DNA from: an uncultured Paracoccaceae bacterium
Lineage (GTDB): Bacteria > Pseudomonadota > Alphaproteobacteria > Rhodobacterales > Rhodobacteraceae
Length of the DNA stretch: 64,000 nucleotides
Reading direction: 5' to 3'
Assembly (NCBI GenBank): GCA_943787985.1
Contig: CALSOO010000001.1
Coordinates: 199,001-263,000, forward strand
Shown: piece by piece, positions 1 through 10,097 of the stretch
Layout of the letters: each line of letters opens with the position of its first letter
Position numbering within the stretch: position 1 is the first letter of the stretch
Program-made: the position numbers and the translations under genes
Notes under the pieces: generated by a model
Databases searched by the model: none
What the model was told of the DNA's origin: nothing
What the model saw: the letters and a program-made list of their open reading frames with translations, nothing else

Positions 1-338
1 GCTTGGCGTGGCACCAGTGGAAAAAGCACGGCACTTGCACAGGATTAAGCGCATCTCGGTATTTTGCTGTGTCACGAGAGGCCTATGGAACCCTGACGCG
101 ACCAGAGATATTTCGCAAGCTGACCAAGGACATCAAACTGCCTGCCTCAGTTGTTGAGGACGCGTTTATGAAGGAAAACCCGTCACTTGAGCGTGATGGA
201 ATAACGATCACCTGCAAGTCGGGCCACATTCAAGAGGCCCGCATTTGTCTGAGCCGCGCACTCACACCTGTGCCATGTGGTCAGGATGTGGTGCGCGATT
301 GCACGATGAAGGACGCGGTTTTCACGCCTGTGCGCTAG
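1..338 (+). CDS. Ribonuclease T2 family protein, C-terminal part (cut by window start)
   Basis: The reading frame is already open at the window edge and ends at a stop at 336-338, so only about 112 C-terminal residues are visible. They begin almost directly with HQWKKHGTC, the second conserved active-site segment (CAS II) of RNase T2 enzymes, where His, Lys and His take part in RNA cleavage. Several later cysteines fit the disulfide-bonded, secreted nature of the family. The signal peptide and first catalytic segment must lie upstream. The family cleaves RNA to 2',3'-cyclic phosphates, usually in the periplasm or outside the cell. The gene converges on the oxidoreductase that follows. Confidence 0.85.
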   Translation, partial: LAWHQWKKHGTCTGLSASRYFAVSREAYGTLTRPEIFRKLTKDIKLPASVVEDAFMKENPSLERDGITITCKSGHIQEARICLSRALTPVPCGQDVVRDCTMKDAVFTPVR

Positions 339-352
339 TGCTTGCGGCGGGA

Positions 353-1345
353 TTACGCCCCGCCTGCAACCTCCAGAACGATTTTCCCGATGTGCGCAGA
401 GCTTTCCATCCGCGCGTGTGCGCCAGCCGCATCTGCAAAGCCAAAGGTTTGATCCATCACAGGTTTGATTTTTCCGGCACTGATCAGTGGCCAAACCGCC
501 TCGCGGAGGTCTTGTGCGATGCGACCTTTGGCTAAATCACTTTGCGGGCGCAGGGTGCTTCCCGTGATCGTCAGCCGCTTCATCATCATCATTGCAAAGT
601 TCAATTCTACTTTGGGCCCCTGAAGGAACGCGATCTGCACCAATCGCCCGTCATTGGCCAAGGTTGTGACGTTGCGCGGGATATAGTCCCCGCCGACCAT
701 GTCCAGAATCAGGTTTGCTCCACCTTCGGCCTTCATCACGTCGACGAAATCTTCGGTGCGATAGTTGATCGCGAGTTCCGCGCCCAATGCGACGCATGCC
801 GCGCATTTTTCGTCCGAACCGGCTGTTACAAAAACACGGGCGCCGAATGCGTTGGCCAATTGAATGGCGGTCGTTCCGATTCCTGAGGACCCTCCGTGGA
901 TCAAGAACCGTTCGCCGGCCTGCAATCCGCCGCGTGTAAAGACGTTTGACCACACTGTGAAAAAGGTCTCGGGCAGGCATGCCGCTTCTTTCATGCAAAG
1001 GCCTTGGGGCACTGGCAGGCAATGTGCGGCGGGGGTTGCCACGTATTCTGCGTAGCCACCGCCGGGCAAAAGCGCGCAGACTTTATCGCCGATGCTCAGA
1101 TCGCTGACGCCCTCACCGACACTGACCACTTCACCGGATGCTTCAAGCCCGGGAAGGTCGCTGGCCGTCGGAGGGGGGGCGTACATCCCGGCGCGTTGCA
1201 ATGCATCGGGGCGGTTGACGCCTGCATAGGACACTTTCAACACGACCTGCCCATGTTGCGCGACTGGTCTGGGCCGTGTGGTTTCTTGCAAAACCTCTGG
1301 TCCGCCAGGTTTCGTGATTTCAATGGCGCGCATCGTGTCGGTCAT
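353..1345 (-). CDS. NAD(P)H-quinone oxidoreductase, PIG3-like zinc-free MDR family
   Basis: A 330-residue medium-chain dehydrogenase/reductase. The N-terminal GroES-like domain opens with MRAIEITKPGGPEVLQ. It is followed by a Rossmann domain with the nucleotide-binding stretch GGSSGIGTTAIQLA near residue 150. The zinc-ligand cysteines of alcohol dehydrogenases are absent, which matches the quinone oxidoreductase/TP53I3 branch. The family reduces quinones or other electrophilic carbonyls with NADPH in the cytoplasm. I chose the ATG at 1345 because AAGGATC lies just upstream; an in-frame ATG 33 bases earlier has no such site. The COQ9 gene lies upstream on the same strand, 71 bases away. The physiological substrate is not readable from the sequence. 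Confidence 0.85.
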   Translation of the reverse strand: MTDTMRAIEITKPGGPEVLQETTRPRPVAQHGQVVLKVSYAGVNRPDALQRAGMYAPPPTASDLPGLEASGEVVSVGEGVSDLSIGDKVCALLPGGGYAEYVATPAAHCLPVPQGLCMKEAACLPETFFTVWSNVFTRGGLQAGERFLIHGGSSGIGTTAIQLANAFGARVFVTAGSDEKCAACVALGAELAINYRTEDFVDVMKAEGGANLILDMVGGDYIPRNVTTLANDGRLVQIAFLQGPKVELNFAMMMMKRLTITGSTLRPQSDLAKGRIAQDLREAVWPLISAGKIKPVMDQTFGFADAAGAHARMESSAHIGKIVLEVAGGA

Positions 1346-1416
1346 AAAGTGATCCTTCGGCTGGAGATGCGCACACATTCGGATATCCCACCCAAAGGCG
1401 CAACTGGAACGGGGCG

Positions 1417-2115
1417 TTAAACGCGGGGACTAGTCCAGCTTCCGGGCAAATCGGTGTTGGACGCCATCGCCGGTGCCTTGATTTGCCCCAGCACCCAATT
1501 CGGCCCCGCGAGCAATTTGCTCAGCGTCGGACTGTTTCGTATGCCGGCTTTGAGCTTTTCGATTTGCATCACGTCTTCGATACGACGATCGAGAAAATCC
1601 CAAGTCGCCGCGTTGTCGATGCTGTCATCGCCGAGCCAATAGAGCACAGTCGCGCTGTAGACGCCGGCGAGCGTTGCGCGTTTGGTGTACCAGTTTACGT
1701 CTTGGGACGTGTCGCCCAAAGTGTTCCAAATGTGATCAGCGGTGCCCCAAACCAGTTTGGCTCCGTCCGCCGCATGGGTGGGCAATGCAAACAGCGTGGT
1801 GCCGCGTCTGACGGCCTCTTTGTCTGTGACCGCTTCAATTCGAAAACGCACAGCCGTCGCGACTTTTTCGCTGAATTTCAATGTGCTCATGTCTTGGGAT
1901 TTGAGGCGCGCTACCATTTTGGCATCCCCTGCGTGATGATAGGCTACGGCGAGGTCAAGCGCCCCGCGTGGACACACAGCACGCGCCATGCCTGATTCGA
2001 CATCTGCGTCTGCAATAGCAGCTTGAAACGTCGCCTCGGACCATCCGTCAAAGGCGACATGCACCAAAGCCGCCTCTAAAAGGCGGATTTTTGTCTCTTC
2101 GTAGGGTGTTGTCAT
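1417..2115 (-). CDS. COQ9 family protein (ubiquinone biosynthesis)
   Basis: A 232-residue protein whose first 60 residues look like a TetR-type helical fold (TPYEETKIRLLEAALVHVAFDGW), as is typical of COQ9, followed by the C-terminal COQ9 domain containing a conserved tryptophan-rich region (WGTADHIWNTLGDTSQDVNWY). COQ9 proteins bind lipids and present ubiquinone precursors to the hydroxylase COQ7; they do not act as DNA-binding regulators despite the fold. The gene is divergent from rpsU, and the roughly 110 bases between them must carry both promoters. A quinone-related oxidoreductase lies downstream on the same strand, which is thematically consistent. Confidence 0.85.
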   Translation of the reverse strand: MTTPYEETKIRLLEAALVHVAFDGWSEATFQAAIADADVESGMARAVCPRGALDLAVAYHHAGDAKMVARLKSQDMSTLKFSEKVATAVRFRIEAVTDKEAVRRGTTLFALPTHAADGAKLVWGTADHIWNTLGDTSQDVNWYTKRATLAGVYSATVLYWLGDDSIDNAATWDFLDRRIEDVMQIEKLKAGIRNSPTLSKLLAGPNWVLGQIKAPAMASNTDLPGSWTSPRV

Positions 2116-2228
2116 GGCATTCTCCGATGCGATTCAGTCTACATACTAGACAACATAGGTTGAAGTTGCTATGCGACCAATTCCTGCAAATCCTTGCAAC
2201 TTCAAACTAGAAAGGTGGTGAAAACCAC

Positions 2229-2435
2229 ATGCAGGTTAGTGTTCGCGATAATAACGTCGATCAAGCGCTGCGCGCCCTGAAGAAGAAACTTCAGCGCGAA
2301 GGTGTGTTTCGTGAAATGAAGCTCAAGCAACATTTCGAGAAACCGTCCGAGAAAAAAGCACGCGAGAAAGCCGAAGCGATCCGCCGTGCCCGTAAATTGG
2401 CACGCAAAAAAGCACAACGCGAAGGTATGATGTAA
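2229..2435 (+). CDS. rpsU: 30S ribosomal protein S21
   Basis: A 68-residue, highly basic protein starting [20 protein letters not shown], the classic S21 N-terminus, with a long Arg/Lys-rich helix at the end. S21 sits near the anti-Shine-Dalgarno end of 16S rRNA and helps initiation. AGAAAGGTGGTG lies just upstream of the ATG, and a strong terminator follows the stop, so the gene is probably a single transcription unit. The length is normal for alphaproteobacteria. Confidence 0.97.
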   Translation: MQVSVRDNNVDQALRALKKKLQREGVFREMKLKQHFEKPSEKKAREKAEAIRRARKLARKKAQREGMM

Positions 2436-2462
2436 GTCATCCCCGCATTGTCGGACATAGCT

Positions 2463-2500
2463 AACCCCCGCCGGGCAATCGGCGGGGGTTTTCTGTTTTT
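2463..2500 (+). terminator. Rho-independent terminator after rpsU
   Basis: An inverted repeat with AACCCCCGCC paired to GGCGGGGGTT around a short loop, followed by TTTCTGTTTTT. It lies 28 bases after the rpsU stop. It also separates rpsU from the convergent prephenate dehydratase gene. Confidence 0.9.
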
Positions 2501-2514
2501 AAAGGACCGTTGCG

Positions 2515-3345
2515 TCAGACGCGAGGTTTGGCTGACGGATAGACGCCCAAAATCTCGAGGCGGTTGGTGAAATACGCCAACTCTTCCAATGCCCGTGCGA
2601 CGGCCGGGTCTTCTGGGTGTCCTGCAATGTCCGCGTAAAACTGGGTCGCCGTAAAGGTGCCGCCCACCATGTAGCTTTCCAGTTTTGTCATGTTCACGCC
2701 GTTGGTCGCGAACCCTCCCATCGCTTTGTACAATGCAGCCGGAATATTGCGGACCTGGAACACAAACGTCGTCACCATATTTTCCGAACGGCGCGATGTG
2801 TCCGGTTCTGGCGACATAAGAAGGAAACGTGTCGTGTTGTCGCCCGTATCCTCGATGTCTTCAGCCAAAAGGTCCAATCCGTGGATGTCTGCCGCAACGC
2901 TAGATGCCAAAGCTCCGACGCTCAGTTCGCCACTGGCCGCCAAGTCGGCGGCAGCTCCTGCGCTGTCGGTTGCATTCTCCGAGGTGATTCCATGCGCATC
3001 CAGAAACGCTTGAGCTTGCGGGATAAGCACCATGTGAGCGCGAATGTGTTTGATGTCGCTCAAGGTTTGCCCGGCATTCGCCATCAAGCTGATCCTGACC
3101 CGTACAAATGCTTCGTCGATGATGTGCAGCCCGCTTTCAGGGAGCAGGCGGTGGATGTCCGCCACACGGCCGTAAGTCGTGTTCTCAACAGGAAGCATAG
3201 CGAGATCAGCGGCCCCTTCGTGTACTGCGCGAATGACATCTGTGAACCCTTGGCACGGCACTGGCATTGCTCCCGGGCGGGCTTTGAGCACGGCTTCGTG
3301 GCTGTAAGCCCCAAGTTCTCCTTGAAATGCGATGCGCAGGGTCAT
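2515..3345 (-). CDS. pheA: Prephenate dehydratase (monofunctional)
   Basis: A 276-residue protein that converts prephenate to phenylpyruvate in phenylalanine synthesis. Residues 1-180 form the periplasmic-binding-like catalytic domain with the motifs IAFQGELGAYS, PVENT and, near residue 169, DNTTRF, whose Thr-Arg-Phe is the catalytic signature. The last 85 residues are an ACT domain; KLESY replaces the usual ESRP-type element, where phenylalanine binds and inhibits. There is no chorismate mutase domain; a separate chorismate mutase gene is present at 46013-46315. The gene is divergent from the cytochrome c gene. Confidence 0.95.
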   Translation of the reverse strand: MTLRIAFQGELGAYSHEAVLKARPGAMPVPCQGFTDVIRAVHEGAADLAMLPVENTTYGRVADIHRLLPESGLHIIDEAFVRVRISLMANAGQTLSDIKHIRAHMVLIPQAQAFLDAHGITSENATDSAGAAADLAASGELSVGALASSVAADIHGLDLLAEDIEDTGDNTTRFLLMSPEPDTSRRSENMVTTFVFQVRNIPAALYKAMGGFATNGVNMTKLESYMVGGTFTATQFYADIAGHPEDPAVARALEELAYFTNRLEILGVYPSAKPRV

Positions 3346-3492
3346 TTTGTAAATCCTGTTCTAACTATTTGCTGCCATTTGAGGGGGCAGGGCGTTTGGT
3401 CGCGGTAACTACACCTAGACAGCGCTAATGGGAACCAATAGATACCCGCCCAAAGCAGATAGTGCCAACACAGTAGAGATGGACAAATAGCC

Positions 3493-4005
3493 ATGTTCGA
3501 TACGATGACATTTACGAAAATTGCCGGCGGCGTGTGTGGCGCATTGTTGGTGTTGCTTCTGGGCAAATGGGCTGCAGAAGAACTGTACCATGTTGGCGGC
3601 CACGGTGGCGGCGAAGCATCCTACGTGATTGAAGTTGAAGAGACGGAAGTCGCAGAAGACGTCGAAGAAGTCAGCATCGAAGAGCTTTTGGCCTCTGCCG
3701 ACATCGCTAAAGGCGCGAAAGTGTTCAAGAAATGCTCCTCTTGTCACAAGCTCGAAGCTGGCGAAAACGGCACAGGTCCATACCTTTATGGGGTCGTTGG
3801 TCGCCAGATCGCCGCAGCGGACGGGTTTGGATACTCCGGCACTTTGTCAGGGCTCGCCGGCGAAGCGTGGACACCTGAGAACCTCAACGGGTTTTTGGAA
3901 AAACCAAAAAGCTGGGCTCCCGGAACGACGATGAGCTTCAACGGGTTGCGCAAACCTCAAGAGCGTGCGGATCTGATTGCATATCTCGACAGTCTCGACG
4001 ATTGA
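3493..4005 (+). CDS. Membrane-anchored c-type cytochrome (class I)
   Basis: A 170-residue cytochrome c. An N-terminal hydrophobic segment (about residues 8-25) probably stays as a membrane anchor. An acidic linker (residues 45-68, rich in Glu and Val) leads to a cytochrome c2-like domain with CSSCH at residues 81-85 for covalent heme, and a likely axial methionine at M147 (GTTMSFNG). This layout matches the cycM/c552-type anchored cytochromes of alphaproteobacteria, which pass electrons between the bc1 complex and cytochrome oxidase. A strong terminator follows the stop. Confidence 0.9.
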   Translation: MFDTMTFTKIAGGVCGALLVLLLGKWAAEELYHVGGHGGGEASYVIEVEETEVAEDVEEVSIEELLASADIAKGAKVFKKCSSCHKLEAGENGTGPYLYGVVGRQIAAADGFGYSGTLSGLAGEAWTPENLNGFLEKPKSWAPGTTMSFNGLRKPQERADLIAYLDSLDD

Positions 4006-4028
4006 TCCAGACCAAAGAACAAATTTAC

Positions 4029-4060
4029 AAAAGCCGCATGCCTGTCATGCGGCTTTTTTT
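4029..4060 (+). terminator. Rho-independent terminator after the cytochrome c gene
   Basis: AAAAGCCGCATG and CATGCGGCTTTTTTT form a GC-rich hairpin with a short loop and a run of seven T, starting about 23 bases after the cytochrome stop codon. Confidence 0.92.
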
Positions 4061-4195
4061 GTTGTAAAACGGGCAGCGCACGGTCCGTTAAGAAAACGTT
4101 CACATTTTCGCAACTTGAATGTCAGTGCCATGGCGCTTTACCGTGGGCGGCATATAACTGGCAGAATGCCGACAAAACCAAAGAGGATCAGCCAC

Positions 4196-6136
4196 ATGCA
4201 GCAGACCCGTTCAACAGCGCACTCCACGACAAAGGCAAAGCCTTTTGATCAGCGTCCGTTTCTTTGGCTTTTGGGGGTCATGCTTTTCAGCATTTCGCTG
4301 TTGGCGGCGGCAACGCTGCGCGCTCAAGAAAAAACGGTCACCACGCATGGCTACTCGTTCTATGGCAGTCTGACCTATCCGGAAGATTATCCGCACTTCA
4401 AATACGTCAATCCGAATGCGCCCAAAGGTGGTGAGATTGCGATTGGAACGACGGGTACCTTTGATTCCATGCACCCCTACACCCGCAAAGGGCGCGCGGG
4501 CGCTTTGTCCTCGGTGATGTACGAAAGCTTGTTGGGCAGCGGCACAAATGCTGAAGCCCCGGCTGATGTTTACGGGGAAGGATACGGATTGCTGGCCGAA
4601 CGCATGGAATACGACGAAGGCCGCAACTGGGTGATTTTCTATATGCGCCCCGAAGCCAGATTTTCCGACGGAACCCCGGTGACGGCGCATGACATCGAAT
4701 TCAGCCACAACTTGTTGTTGGATGAGGGCTTGAAGTCTTATGCGGATGCGGTCCGCAAACGTATTCCAAAGGTCGAAGTTTTGGATGATCACACGATCAA
4801 ATTCTACTTCACCGAAGGGATTTCGCGCCGCAGTCTGATTGATCAGGTTGGTGGCGTGCCTGCATGGTCCAAAAAATGGTATGAAGAAACCGGGGCGGGA
4901 CTGGATGAATCGCGTTTGGAGGTCTCTCCGGGATCAGGCCCCTACATGATCGATACTGTCGATGTGAACCGCCGTATCGTCTACAAACGCAACCCTGACT
5001 ATTGGGGTGCGGACTTGCCGTTCAGCGTCGGGCGCAACAATTTTGACCGCATTCGCATAGAGTACTTTGGCGATGACACCGCAGCTTTTGAGGGCTTTAA
5101 AGCCGGTGAGTTCACGTTCCGTGTTGAAGGTGATTCAAAACGGTGGGCCACGGGCTATGATTTCGCCAAAGTGGACGCAGGCCAAGTGGTCAAAAAAGAA
5201 CTTGCTGACGGGGCTCCCGCCACACCTTCGGGCATTGTTTTCAACTTGGGCAAAGATGTCCTAAAAGACCGTCGTGTCCGTCAGGCGCTGGCTTTGGCGT
5301 ATAATTTCGAGTGGACCAACGAGAGCCTGCAATATGGGCTGTTTCAACAGCGCACATCCTTTAGCCAAGGCACGGAAATCATGGCCAATGAAGCGCCGAC
5401 AGGTGCTGAGCTGGACTTCTTGAAAAGTCTGGGCGATCTTGTCCCCGCCGAGGTTTTGAGCGAACCCGCCGTTGTTCCCCACACCTCCCGACCAGAGCGA
5501 TTGCAAGATCGGCGCAACACGCGCACGGCCATGAAGCTGTTGGACGACGCTGGCTGGATGGTCGGCGATGATGGCATCCGGCGCAACGCAGCAGGCGAGA
5601 CGCTGAAGATCAACTTCCTGTTCAACAGTTCATCGCCGTCCACCCTTGCTGCTGTGATGGAAAACTACGTGGGCAACGTCAAGAAGCTGGGTGTTGATAT
5701 TACGTTCGAGAAAGTTGATGCGGCACAATACACATCGCGTGAACGGGATCGCGACTATGAATTGGTGTTCGACACCTACCCTGCATTCTTGGGCACAGGG
5801 ACAGGGTTCAGGCAGTATTTCGGCTCCGAAGCGGCCTCTTATTCATTGTTCAATCCGGCAGGCCTCGCCAGTCCTTTGGTGGATGCGATCATCGATGCGT
5901 CGTTGAAGGCCACATCGCGCGAGGAAGAAGTGATGATGATGATGGCCCTGGACCGGGTCCTGCGGCATGAACTCATCATGATCCCCGTTTGGTACAAAGC
6001 GAACCACTGGGTTGCGTATTATGATCAATACGAGCACCCCGAGAATATGCCTGCCTTTGAATTGGGCTACATGGATTTCTGGTGGTACAACGCAGACAAG
6101 GCCGAGGCCTTGAAGGCCGCAGGCGCGCTGAGGTAG
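4196..6136 (+). CDS. yejA: ABC transporter periplasmic binding protein, YejA/microcin C type
   Basis: A 646-residue family-5 extracellular solute-binding protein. A signal peptide is visible in residues 20-45, with the likely cut after ATLRA. The mature part begins [15 protein letters not shown] and carries the conserved [11 protein letters not shown] segment of YejA proteins, which bind oligopeptides and, in enterics, microcin C. I chose the ATG at 4196, with AGAGGATC upstream; the frame stays open to 3977, but that extension overlaps the cytochrome gene and its terminator. It heads a four-gene operon with both permeases and the fused ATPase. Confidence 0.93.
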   Translation: MQQTRSTAHSTTKAKPFDQRPFLWLLGVMLFSISLLAAATLRAQEKTVTTHGYSFYGSLTYPEDYPHFKYVNPNAPKGGEIAIGTTGTFDSMHPYTRKGRAGALSSVMYESLLGSGTNAEAPADVYGEGYGLLAERMEYDEGRNWVIFYMRPEARFSDGTPVTAHDIEFSHNLLLDEGLKSYADAVRKRIPKVEVLDDHTIKFYFTEGISRRSLIDQVGGVPAWSKKWYEETGAGLDESRLEVSPGSGPYMIDTVDVNRRIVYKRNPDYWGADLPFSVGRNNFDRIRIEYFGDDTAAFEGFKAGEFTFRVEGDSKRWATGYDFAKVDAGQVVKKELADGAPATPSGIVFNLGKDVLKDRRVRQALALAYNFEWTNESLQYGLFQQRTSFSQGTEIMANEAPTGAELDFLKSLGDLVPAEVLSEPAVVPHTSRPERLQDRRNTRTAMKLLDDAGWMVGDDGIRRNAAGETLKINFLFNSSSPSTLAAVMENYVGNVKKLGVDITFEKVDAAQYTSRERDRDYELVFDTYPAFLGTGTGFRQYFGSEAASYSLFNPAGLASPLVDAIIDASLKATSREEEVMMMMALDRVLRHELIMIPVWYKANHWVAYYDQYEHPENMPAFELGYMDFWWYNADKAEALKAAGALR

Positions 6137-6143
6137 CGCTGCA

Positions 6144-7238
6144 ATGGGGGCTTATATTGTCCGGCGGCTGTTGCTCGTCATTCCCACGCTGATCGGTATT
6201 TTGCTTGTCAATTTCGTGCTGACGCAATTTGTCCCCGGCGGCCCTGTAGAACAGGCCATCGCCCGCGCGCAAGGCGGCGGTGATGTGTTTGGCGGCTTCG
6301 CAGGTGCCAACAATGATGCAGGCGTGACGGAGGATTTGAACACCGCCTCGGATAGCAGTTACATCGGTGCGCGCGGGCTTCCCCCAGAATTTATTGAAGA
6401 ATTGGAAAAGCAGTTCGGCTTTGACAAACCACCGTTGCAGCGGTTTCTGACGATGGTTTGGAATTACGCGCGGTTTGATTTTGGAGAAAGCTATTTCCGA
6501 TCCATCGGGGTGATCGATTTGATCAAGGAAAAGCTGCCGGTTTCGATCACGCTGGGACTGTGGTCGACGTTGATCGCCTATGCGATTTCGATCCCACTTG
6601 GCATACGAAAAGCGGTCAAGGATGGCACCAGTTTTGACACATGGACCAGCGGCGTGATCATTGCGGCCTATGCGATCCCCGGGTTCTTGTTTGCGATTTT
6701 GCTGTTGGTGCTTTTTGCGGGGGGGTCGTATTATCAGATATTCCCTTTGCGTGGTTTGACATCAGATAATTTCGACGAGCTTTCGGCCATCGGGAAGGTT
6801 CTGGATTACTTCTGGCACATCGCTTTGCCTGTACTGGCCAGCACCATTGGCGCTTTCGCGACCCTTACGCTTTTGACCAAAAACAGCTTTTTGGACGAGA
6901 TCAAAAAACTCTACGTTGTGACGGCCCGCGCCAAAGGGTTGAGCGAAAGCCAGGTTTTGTACGGGCATGTGTTCCGCAACGCCATGCTGATAGTGATCGC
7001 AGGGTTTCCGGCTGTGTTCGTGTCGGTTTTCTTTGGGGGCTCTGTCATCATCGAGACGATTTTCTCCCTCGATGGACTGGGGCGTTTGGGGTATGAGGCG
7101 GCGGTCGCGCGGGATTATCCCATCGTGTTCGGGACCTTGTATATCTTTGGACTGATGGGGCTGGTCGTCGCGATTATTTCAGATTTGATGTATGTTCTTG
7201 TCGATCCGCGTATCGACTTTGAAAAGAGGGAAGGCTGA
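6144..7238 (+). CDS. yejB: ABC transporter permease YejB
   Basis: A 364-residue inner-membrane permease of the oligopeptide/microcin C importer. It has an N-terminal membrane segment ([19 protein letters not shown]), a long periplasmic loop with Gly-rich sequence, then the BPD_transp_1 domain with about five helices. The EAA-type coupling loop is visible as [21 protein letters not shown], which contacts the ATPase. It starts 7 bases after yejA, and its TGA overlaps the ATG of yejE by one base, so the two are translationally coupled. Confidence 0.94.
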   Translation: MGAYIVRRLLLVIPTLIGILLVNFVLTQFVPGGPVEQAIARAQGGGDVFGGFAGANNDAGVTEDLNTASDSSYIGARGLPPEFIEELEKQFGFDKPPLQRFLTMVWNYARFDFGESYFRSIGVIDLIKEKLPVSITLGLWSTLIAYAISIPLGIRKAVKDGTSFDTWTSGVIIAAYAIPGFLFAILLLVLFAGGSYYQIFPLRGLTSDNFDELSAIGKVLDYFWHIALPVLASTIGAFATLTLLTKNSFLDEIKKLYVVTARAKGLSESQVLYGHVFRNAMLIVIAGFPAVFVSVFFGGSVIIETIFSLDGLGRLGYEAAVARDYPIVFGTLYIFGLMGLVVAIISDLMYVLVDPRIDFEKREG

Positions 7239-8344
7239 TGGCTTTGTCTCCGCTGAACCAACGCCGTTGGAGCAACTTCAAAAAGAACCGGCGCGCTTAT
7301 TGGTCGTTGTGGATTTTCACGGTGCTGTTTGTGCTGTCGTTGGGTGCCGAGTTTTTGGCAAACGACAAGCCGATCCTCGTGCAATATCGTGGCAACTACT
7401 ACACGCCCATTTTCAACTTTTACCCCGAAACAGAATTTGGCGGCGACTTTCAAACCGAAGCGGTCTACCGCGACCCCGAAGTGAAATGCTTGATCGTGTC
7501 GGGCGGGTTGGAAGACTGTTTTGATGATCCTGACGCAATTATCGAAGATGCAGCTGACGGCACAGTCAACGGGGAGGTGATCGCCAAAGGCTGGTCTGTC
7601 TGGCCGCTGATTCCCTATTCTTATGACACTGCCGTTGACCGCCCCGGTGCGGCCCCTTTGCCCCCCAACGCACAAAACCTGCTGGGCACGGACGGCACCA
7701 AACGCGATGTGCTTGCGCGGATCATCCATGGTTTTCGCTTGTCCATCTTGTTTACGCTTATTGTGACAGGCACCGCGACAATCATCGGGATCATTGCAGG
7801 CGCTGTTCAGGGGTTTTTCGGCGGCTTGACCGACTTGATCTTCCAAAGGGTGATCGAAATCTGGTCGGCCATTCCGTCACTTTATGTCATCATCCTGATG
7901 TTTGCGATTTTAGGGCGAAGTTTCTGGCTGCTTGTGGTGCTTCTTATCCTGTTCTCATGGACGGGGCTGGTTGGTGTGGTGCGGGCTGAATTTCTGCGCG
8001 CGCGCAATCTGGAATATGTACGGGCGGCGCGCGCCCTTGGCGTATCGAACGTGACCATCATGTTCCGCCACATGCTGCCCAACGCCATGGTCGCCACGCT
8101 CACGATGCTGCCATTTATCATCACGGGCACGATCTCTTCGCTGGCTGTTCTGGATTTCCTCGGGTTCGGATTGCCCAGTTCCTCGCCGTCTCTTGGTGAG
8201 TTGACCTTGCAGGCCAAACAGAACTTGCAAGCGCCTTGGCTGGCCTTCACCGCCTTCTTTACGTTTGCCATCATGCTATCGCTGCTGATCTTCATTTTTG
8301 AAGGGATCCGCGACGCGTTTGACCCCAGAAAGACTTTCTCATGA
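7238..8344 (+). CDS. yejE: ABC transporter permease YejE
   Basis: A 368-residue second permease. After one N-terminal helix there is a large periplasmic insert of about 120 residues, characteristic of YejE, then a five-helix permease domain with the coupling loop EYVRAARALGVSNVTIMFRHM. It forms the transmembrane heterodimer with YejB. The final bases ATGA also start yejF, so translation is coupled. Confidence 0.94.
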   Translation: MALSPLNQRRWSNFKKNRRAYWSLWIFTVLFVLSLGAEFLANDKPILVQYRGNYYTPIFNFYPETEFGGDFQTEAVYRDPEVKCLIVSGGLEDCFDDPDAIIEDAADGTVNGEVIAKGWSVWPLIPYSYDTAVDRPGAAPLPPNAQNLLGTDGTKRDVLARIIHGFRLSILFTLIVTGTATIIGIIAGAVQGFFGGLTDLIFQRVIEIWSAIPSLYVIILMFAILGRSFWLLVVLLILFSWTGLVGVVRAEFLRARNLEYVRAARALGVSNVTIMFRHMLPNAMVATLTMLPFIITGTISSLAVLDFLGFGLPSSSPSLGELTLQAKQNLQAPWLAFTAFFTFAIMLSLLIFIFEGIRDAFDPRKTFS

Positions 8345-9924
8345 GCGCCATTTTACAAGTGCGCGATTTGCGGGTCGGCTTCCGTCAAGACGGGAAGCTG
8401 ACTGAAGCAGTCAAAGGCGTGAGCTTTGATGTGAACCGGGGTGAAGTCGTCGCATTGGTGGGGGAATCAGGGTCGGGCAAGTCTGTGTCCGCCTTGTCCA
8501 CGGTTGCGCTGTTGGGCGACAGTGCAGAGGTATCAGGCTCAGTGACCTATGACGGTCAGGAGATGATCGGAGCCAATGACGCATTGCTGCGCAAAGTGCG
8601 CGGAAACGACATCAGCTTTATTTTTCAGGAGCCGATGACGTCGCTTAACCCGCTTCACACAATTGAAAAACAGTTGACCGAAAGTCTGGCCTTGCACCAA
8701 GGGATCATTGGGGCACAAGCGGGCGTGCGTGTCTTGGATCTGTTGAACAAGGTCGGAATCCGCGATGCGGAAAGCCGGATGAACAGCTATCCTCATCAAC
8801 TTTCTGGCGGACAGCGCCAAAGGGTGATGATCGCGATGGCACTGGCGAACAAACCGGATGTTCTTATTGCAGACGAGCCGACCACGGCCCTTGACGTTAC
8901 GATACAGGCGCAGATTCTTGATCTGCTGGCGGACCTCAAAAAAAGTGAGGGGATGGGCCTGTTGTTCATCACCCATGACCTTGCCATCGTTCGCCGGATT
9001 GCGGACCGCGTGTGCGTCATGCAGCATGGTGAAGTCGTCGAATCCGGCCCCACAAAAGATATTTTTGATGCGCCGCAGCATCCCTACACCCAAAAGCTGT
9101 TGAGTGCGGAGCCAAGTGGGACACCGCAACCGGTTCCCGAAGACGCGCCCGTCATTGCCGAAACCCGTGACTTGAAAGTGTGGTTTCCTATTCAGGCAGG
9201 CCTGTTGCGCCGCACTGTCGGGCACGTCAAAGCTGTGAATGCCTCTACGCTCTCGGTGCGTGCTGGTGAAACCCTTGGCATCGTTGGGGAATCCGGATCC
9301 GGAAAAACCACAATGGCGCTCGCAATTATGCGTCTGATCAACTCTCAGGGTGGGATCACTTACATGGGGCAGGACGTGCGCCAGTGGAGCACGAAGGAAC
9401 TGCGGCGCTTGCGCAAAGACATGCAAATCGTGTTTCAGGACCCGTTTGGCAGCCTGAGCCCACGCATGACCTGCGCCCAGATCATCGCTGAGGGGCTCAC
9501 CATTCACCAGGTTGACCCCAACCGAAAACCGCGTGAGTTGGTCGCCGAGGTGATGCTTGAAACGGGCCTTGATCCGGAAACAATGGACCGCTACCCGCAT
9601 GAGTTTTCCGGTGGCCAACGTCAACGTATCGCGATTGCGCGTGCCATGGTGCTGCGCCCTAAACTGCTGGTACTGGATGAGCCGACGTCTGCTTTGGATA
9701 TGACCGTTCAGGTGCAAATCGTGGACTTGCTGCGAAACCTTCAGGCCAAATACGGGTTGGCGTATCTGTTTATCAGCCATGACCTCAAAGTCGTACGCGC
9801 AATGTCGCACAATGTGATGGTGATGAAACAAGGCGATGTTGTTGAACAGGGGACGGCCGAAGATCTCTTTGAGAACCCGCAAAACGAATACACGCGCGCG
9901 CTTTTGAAAGCGACCCAAGTCTAG
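8341..9924 (+). CDS. yejF: ABC transporter ATP-binding protein YejF (two fused ATPase domains)
   Basis: A 527-residue protein with two complete nucleotide-binding domains. Domain 1 has Walker A GESGSGKS (near residue 40), signature LSGGQRQR and Walker B DVLIADEP. Domain 2 has GESGSGKTT (near residue 320), FSGGQRQR and LLVLDEP. Fusion of the two ATPases is normal for YejF. Each domain ends in the oligopeptide-transporter C-terminal extension (DAPQHPYTQKLL, ENPQNEYTRALL). It powers the YejABE importer. Nothing convincing is visible in the 173 bases between it and the convergent carboxypeptidase gene. Confidence 0.95.
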   Translation: MSAILQVRDLRVGFRQDGKLTEAVKGVSFDVNRGEVVALVGESGSGKSVSALSTVALLGDSAEVSGSVTYDGQEMIGANDALLRKVRGNDISFIFQEPMTSLNPLHTIEKQLTESLALHQGIIGAQAGVRVLDLLNKVGIRDAESRMNSYPHQLSGGQRQRVMIAMALANKPDVLIADEPTTALDVTIQAQILDLLADLKKSEGMGLLFITHDLAIVRRIADRVCVMQHGEVVESGPTKDIFDAPQHPYTQKLLSAEPSGTPQPVPEDAPVIAETRDLKVWFPIQAGLLRRTVGHVKAVNASTLSVRAGETLGIVGESGSGKTTMALAIMRLINSQGGITYMGQDVRQWSTKELRRLRKDMQIVFQDPFGSLSPRMTCAQIIAEGLTIHQVDPNRKPRELVAEVMLETGLDPETMDRYPHEFSGGQRQRIAIARAMVLRPKLLVLDEPTSALDMTVQVQIVDLLRNLQAKYGLAYLFISHDLKVVRAMSHNVMVMKQGDVVEQGTAEDLFENPQNEYTRALLKATQV

Positions 9925-10097
9925 CGCCAGTCAGAAAGGGCCCTGCCTAAATAGCAGACGCGTGCCCGGCGCTGTTCATCGCGTATGTCTCGAAGCGCCG
10001 CACACCAAGTCGACCAATTCGACGATCCAGAAGGCGACAGTCGTCGCATTCTGGATGATCAATGGGATGATGCTCCCAAGCCCAGAACGGCTCTTGT

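Noticed and set aside
3977..4195. N-terminal extension of YejA
   Set aside because: It would overlap the cytochrome c gene and its terminator and place a signal peptide about 100 residues into the protein.
8539..9918. A 459-residue open frame on the minus strand
   Set aside because: It is antisense to yejF, which has complete ATPase motifs; the reverse translation has no domain.
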